Positions 60,715 to 64,000 of a stretch of DNA of 64,000 bases are shown in pieces. Position numbers and translations under genes: made by a program. Under the pieces are notes generated by a model, which worked only from the letters and a program-made list of their open reading frames with translations, had not been told where the DNA came from and made no database searches. The DNA is from an uncultured Lachnospiraceae bacterium. Lineage in GTDB: Bacteria > Bacillota > Clostridia > Lachnospirales > Lachnospiraceae. The number at the start of each line of letters is the position of its first letter. Positions within the stretch are counted from its first letter, which is position 1. The DNA lies in the NCBI GenBank assembly GCA_900548905.1, contig URMK01000001.1:254125-318124 (forward strand). Reading direction: 5' to 3'.

Positions 60715-62400
60715 ATGTTAGTGAGCTTACATGTGAAAAATCTGGCATTGATTCAGGAGACCGAAGTTTTTTTCGGCCCCCATCTGAACATCCTGACAGG
60801 TGAAACCGGAGCGGGAAAATCCATTATCATCGGTTCCGTGGGCCTGGCCCTGGGAAGCCGCGGCGATCGGGATATGATCCGCACAGGCGCGGATTATGCC
60901 CTGATTGAGCTGGTGTTCCAGCTGGACAAGGAGGGGCAGATTGAGAAGGTGAAAAAACTGGATATTCCCATTGAGGAGGACGGCTTTGTGATCCTCCAGC
61001 GCAGAATTATGCCCCAGCGCAGCATCAGTAAGGTGAATGGAGAAACAGTCAATGCGAGGCTGCTGAAAGAACTTTCCGGCGTTTTGATCGACATTCATGG
61101 GCAGCATGATTCCCAGCAGCTTTTGCAAACAAAAAAACATCTGGAAATTCTGGATGATTTTGCCGGGGAAGATATTACCGGCATAAAAAAAGAGATAAAA
61201 GAGAAATATCATGTTTATAGAAAAATCCAGGAAAAATTGTCGGAAACCGACCTGGATGAACGGGAAAAAGAAAGAGAGCTTTCTCTGGCCCGTTTTGAAG
61301 TGGAAGAAATTGACAATGCGGCCTTAAAAGATAACGAGGACGAGGAACTGGAAGAGCGTTACCAGAAAATGAGCAACAGCCGGAAAATAGCAGAAGCCTT
61401 GGGAAATGTCCATGTCCTGACCGGATATGACCAGGAATGCGGTGCCGGCGGTGCCGCGGGCAGAGCTTTGCGTGAACTGAACAGCGTGAGCGCATATGAC
61501 GGCGCGCTTTCAGAATTGGCAGGCATGCTCATGGACATAGACGGACTGCTGAATGATTTTAACCGCTCGGTTTCCGATTATCTTTCCGATTTGGAATTTG
61601 ATCAAAGCGATTTTCTCCAGGTAGAGGAACGGCTCAACACGATTAACCGGCTGAAGGATAAATACGGCTCCACGATAAGCGAGATTCTTCTATATAAAGA
61701 AAACAGGCAGGAGGAACTGGAACGGCTGCTGGATGCGGATGCTTACCGGGAAAAGCTGGCAAAAGAACTGCAGGAGGCCCGCGCAGGGCTGGAACTTGTC
61801 TGTGCCAGGGCGACTAAAATGCGCAGAAGCGCGGGGAAGAAGCTGGCAAAACTTTTTATTGAGGCCCTGCAGGATTTGAATTTCAACCAGGTGGATTTTG
61901 CAGTGGAGGTGGAACAGAAGGCTTCTATTGGCCCCGACGGCTGGGATGAGGTATCCTTTATGATATCCACGAATCCGGGCGAGCCTCGTAAGGCTCTGGC
62001 CGGCGTTGCCAGCGGCGGAGAACTGTCCCGTATCATGCTCGCCCTGAAAACAATAACAGCCGGACAGGAGGATAAGGATACCTTCATATTTGATGAAATT
62101 GATACCGGGATCAGCGGAAAAACCGCTTGGAAGGTTTCGCGGAAGCTGGCCGTACTGGGAAAGAACCGTCAGGTAATCTGCATCACCCACCTTCCCCAGA
62201 TAGCGGCAATGGCAGATAATCATTTTATTATAGAAAAAAAATCCATGGAAGATTCCACCAGCACAGCGATAACGGAAATCCGCGAAAATGACATATTAAA
62301 CGAGCTTGCAAGGATGCTCGGGAGCGATACGATAACGGAAAATTCACTTGCCAACGCAAGAGAATTGAAAGAAATGGCAGCAAATACAAAACAATACTAA
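60715..62400 (+). CDS. recN: DNA repair protein RecN
   Basis: SMC-like ATPase acting early in double-strand-break repair. Walker A GETGAGKSI (about 32-40), a long coiled-coil middle (about 155-370), C-terminal signature SGGELSRIMLALK and Walker B FIFDEIDTGISG, then CITHLPQIAAMAD. 561 residues. GGAGAA about 13 bases before the ATG. Confidence 0.97.
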   Translation: MLVSLHVKNLALIQETEVFFGPHLNILTGETGAGKSIIIGSVGLALGSRGDRDMIRTGADYALIELVFQLDKEGQIEKVKKLDIPIEEDGFVILQRRIMPQRSISKVNGETVNARLLKELSGVLIDIHGQHDSQQLLQTKKHLEILDDFAGEDITGIKKEIKEKYHVYRKIQEKLSETDLDEREKERELSLARFEVEEIDNAALKDNEDEELEERYQKMSNSRKIAEALGNVHVLTGYDQECGAGGAAGRALRELNSVSAYDGALSELAGMLMDIDGLLNDFNRSVSDYLSDLEFDQSDFLQVEERLNTINRLKDKYGSTISEILLYKENRQEELERLLDADAYREKLAKELQEARAGLELVCARATKMRRSAGKKLAKLFIEALQDLNFNQVDFAVEVEQKASIGPDGWDEVSFMISTNPGEPRKALAGVASGGELSRIMLALKTITAGQEDKDTFIFDEIDTGISGKTAWKVSRKLAVLGKNRQVICITHLPQIAAMADNHFIIEKKSMEDSTSTAITEIRENDILNELARMLGSDTITENSLANARELKEMAANTKQY

Positions 62401-62429
62401 ATTATCTTTACCCATTTGTCACATACTAG

Positions 62430-62466
62430 AAAGGACGTACATGTTAAATGTATGTCCTTTTCTTTG
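62430..62466 (+). terminator. Terminator after recN
   Basis: AAAGGACGTACA pairs with TGTATGTCCTTT (one G-T), 7-base loop, followed by TCTTTG. No classical sigma-G promoter could be identified between it and spoIVB. Confidence 0.8.
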
Positions 62467-62541
62467 CTAAAAGGGCCTGAAAAGACCCATAGCAGCTGTG
62501 CCTGCTATTAGCAGAATAAGCAGCAGGAAGGATGTGAAATT

Positions 62542-63852
62542 TTGGAAAGAAGAAAAAAGTACCGCTTATTTTTATATGTTTTGCTGATTTGCTCCACGAC
62601 AGCGTTAATCATATGCTGGCTTTTCCTGATATGGGAAAAAATTCCCCGTGCTATCCATATCCGGGCAGGAATCCAGCAGGATTTGGATTTGAACGTACCT
62701 GTTTCAGGCAAGCTGTATAAGGCGCCGGCAAGTTCCGGAAGTGAAGACGAAGCAATACCGGTAACCGGAATGAACGCGGTAGCACAGACAAAAGAAACAA
62801 AAAGCCTTTCCGTGGATCTGGGAGAGTCCCTTACCTTATACGCGGAGGATATTGATACCTATACAATGGATTTGAAGCTGTTCGGCGTCATTCCTTTTAA
62901 GACCGTTAACGTACAGGTTATCAATGACAAGACACTGATACCGGCGGGCGTTCCCATCGGCATCTATGTTAAGACCCAGGGAATATTAGTCATAGCCACA
63001 GGTGATTTTACCGGTGCCGACGGCCAGGCGAAAGAACCTGCAGGACATCTTCTCAAGGAAGGCGATTATATTCTGAAAGTGGACGGTAAGGAAGTGGAAG
63101 GAAAAGCCGCCTTCATGAAGCAAATTGAAGAAAGCGGCGGAGAAGAAATGGTTCTTACCATACTCCGTGACGACCAGGAATTTGACCTGAAGATAAAACC
63201 CGAAGAAAACCAGGACGGACAATATAAGCTTGGCATATGGATAAGGGACAATGCACAGGGAGTAGGCACCCTCACCTATTTGGACGAGAACAATTCCTTC
63301 GGCGCACTGGGTCATGGAATCAACGATATGGATACCGCCACACTGATGAATTTAAAAAACGGAAGCCTTTACCAGACCGAAATTGTGTCCATAACCAAGG
63401 GAGAGAATGGAACGCCGGGCGAACTCACAGGCGTAATAGACTACAAAGAAAGCAACAAGATGGGAACAATTGAGGCCAATACCGTAGAAGGGATATTCGG
63501 AGAACTGAGCGAATCCGCTGCGGCCCACATCACCTCACAGGCTATGCCCATCGGCCTGAAGCAGGAGGTAGAAACAGGCCCCGCCCAAATCCTATGCAGC
63601 GTAGGCGGCGAACCACAGCTATACGACATCAAAATAACAGCGATACACCTCGACCACGACAATATCAACAGAGGGATCGAACTCCAGGTAACCGACCCCG
63701 AACTCCTGGAGACCACCGGAGGCATAGTCCAGGGAATGAGCGGCAGCCCCATCCTCCAGGAAGGAAAAATAATAGGAGCCGTCACCCACGTCCTCGTACA
63801 AGACCCCACCAGAGGCTTCGGGATATTTATTGAAAACATGTTACTCCAATGA
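62542..63852 (+). CDS. spoIVB: SpoIVB serine peptidase (S55), sigma-K checkpoint
   Basis: Forespore-made protease that in Bacillus is secreted to the intermembrane space and signals activation of pro-sigma-K. N-terminal membrane segment (about 9-31), PDZ domain (about 125-225), then the S55 domain with His258 (GALGHGI) and Ser402 (GMSGSP). 436 residues. The start is TTG with GGAAGGA about 9 bases upstream. In most Clostridia spo0A comes next; the window ends before it could appear. Confidence 0.94.
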   Translation: MERRKKYRLFLYVLLICSTTALIICWLFLIWEKIPRAIHIRAGIQQDLDLNVPVSGKLYKAPASSGSEDEAIPVTGMNAVAQTKETKSLSVDLGESLTLYAEDIDTYTMDLKLFGVIPFKTVNVQVINDKTLIPAGVPIGIYVKTQGILVIATGDFTGADGQAKEPAGHLLKEGDYILKVDGKEVEGKAAFMKQIEESGGEEMVLTILRDDQEFDLKIKPEENQDGQYKLGIWIRDNAQGVGTLTYLDENNSFGALGHGINDMDTATLMNLKNGSLYQTEIVSITKGENGTPGELTGVIDYKESNKMGTIEANTVEGIFGELSESAAAHITSQAMPIGLKQEVETGPAQILCSVGGEPQLYDIKITAIHLDHDNINRGIELQVTDPELLETTGGIVQGMSGSPILQEGKIIGAVTHVLVQDPTRGFGIFIENMLLQ

Positions 63853-63860
63853 GCCGTGCA

Positions 63861-63923
63861 AAAAAAGAAGAAAAAGCCCCCGTTTGAGCTTGCTCAATAA
63901 GGGAGCTTTTCCTTCTTTTTTTA
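63861..63923. terminator. Long bidirectional terminator after spoIVB
   Basis: An A-rich left arm pairs with the T-rich right arm through GC(C)CCC/GGG(A)GC, with inner TTGAGC/GCTCAA, and ends in seven T. It can act on both strands. Confidence 0.8.
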
Positions 63924-63938
63924 TGGGGCGAAGCCCCA

Positions 63939-63970
63939 CAGCCTTGAAATTGCGCGCAATTTCAAGGCTG
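63939..63970. repeat. Perfect 32-bp palindrome
   Basis: CAGCCTTGAAATTGCG followed directly by its exact reverse complement, 16 bp per arm with no loop, adjacent to a TGGGGC/GCCCCA hairpin. It looks like part of a palindromic intergenic repeat. Confidence 0.8.
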
Positions 63971-64000
63971 CCACGGCGGCCTCCCGGATCCCCCATCATC

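Larger units (their letters stand above)
63853..64000. other. Terminator and palindromes at the right edge
   Basis: No gene. Three consecutive hairpins lie here: a terminator (63861-63923), TGGGGC-GAA-GCCCCA (63924-63938) and a perfect 32-base palindrome (63939-63970). Confidence 0.7.

Noticed and set aside
62461..62541. Sigma-G promoter before spoIVB
   Set aside because: The best match (TGAAAA and GCTATTA) has a 20-base spacer, too long to support.

Overview
The window is a 64 kb piece of a low-to-mid-GC Firmicutes chromosome. Gram-positive Clostridia is indicated by the PolC-type replicative polymerase, the complete spoIIIAA-AH operon and spoIVB (an endospore former), ATGA-type gene overlaps and strong AGGAGG ribosome binding sites. 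The balanced base composition, the MEP isoprenoid route, the Asp23-nusB-xseAB-ispA-dxs-tlyA-nadK-argR-recN-spoIVB order and the long Gly/Arg-rich IF-2 fit Lachnospiraceae best. The family is an inference; no rRNA is present to confirm it. Nearly everything is on the + strand. There are no rRNA genes, CRISPR arrays, transposases or phage genes.

Layout. (1) 1-2973: cdsA (cut by the left edge), dxr, rseP. (2) 2974-10151: a block between rseP and ispG with a DUF3048 protein, a small secreted hypothetical, a GH36 alpha-galactosidase and an OpuC-like osmolyte ABC transporter. (3) 10166-15931: ispG and polC. (4) 15932-27788: an accessory block with a double-kinase fusion, GH31 and GH5 glycosidases, tRNA-Glu(CTC), a small Cys-rich protein (- strand), a heterodimeric ABC exporter with MarR regulator, and an SNF-family symporter (- strand). 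(5) 28070-36886: the translation cluster rimP-nusA-rnpM-ylxQ-infB-rbfA-nrnA-truB-ribF. (6) 37040-40028: Na/Pi symporter and an SH3-NlpC/P60 hydrolase. (7) 40215-42835: rpsO and pnp. (8) 43269-48431: spoIIIAA to spoIIIAH. (9) 48805-52964: deoB, prfC, a transglutaminase-like protein. (10) 53044-63852: asp23-like, nusB, xseA, xseB, ispA, dxs, tlyA, nadK, argR, recN, spoIVB.

Together the core genes make isoprenoid precursors (dxs, dxr, ispG, ispA), activated phospholipid (cdsA), the translation initiation and antitermination machinery, DNA replication and repair proteins (polC, xseAB, recN) and the mother-cell/forespore channel with its checkpoint protease. In many Clostridia cdsA-dxr-rseP-ispG-polC-rimP...ribF-rpsO-pnp is nearly continuous; here three accessory blocks interrupt it, and ispG-polC appear to depend on the osmolyte-transporter promoter.

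The signals that gene calls do not explain are mostly small. An 18-bp repeat recurs at three or four distant loci, twice inside genes in different reading frames. A large perfectly paired RNA-like structure fills the deoB leader. An 11-bp phased TGTAAA array lies before the Na/Pi symporter, and a two-copy version lies before the cell-wall hydrolase. A palindromic operator sits on the exporter promoter. Long hairpins lie in the pnp and nusB leaders. An unusual fusion joins an aminoglycoside-phosphotransferase-like kinase to a protein-kinase-like domain.
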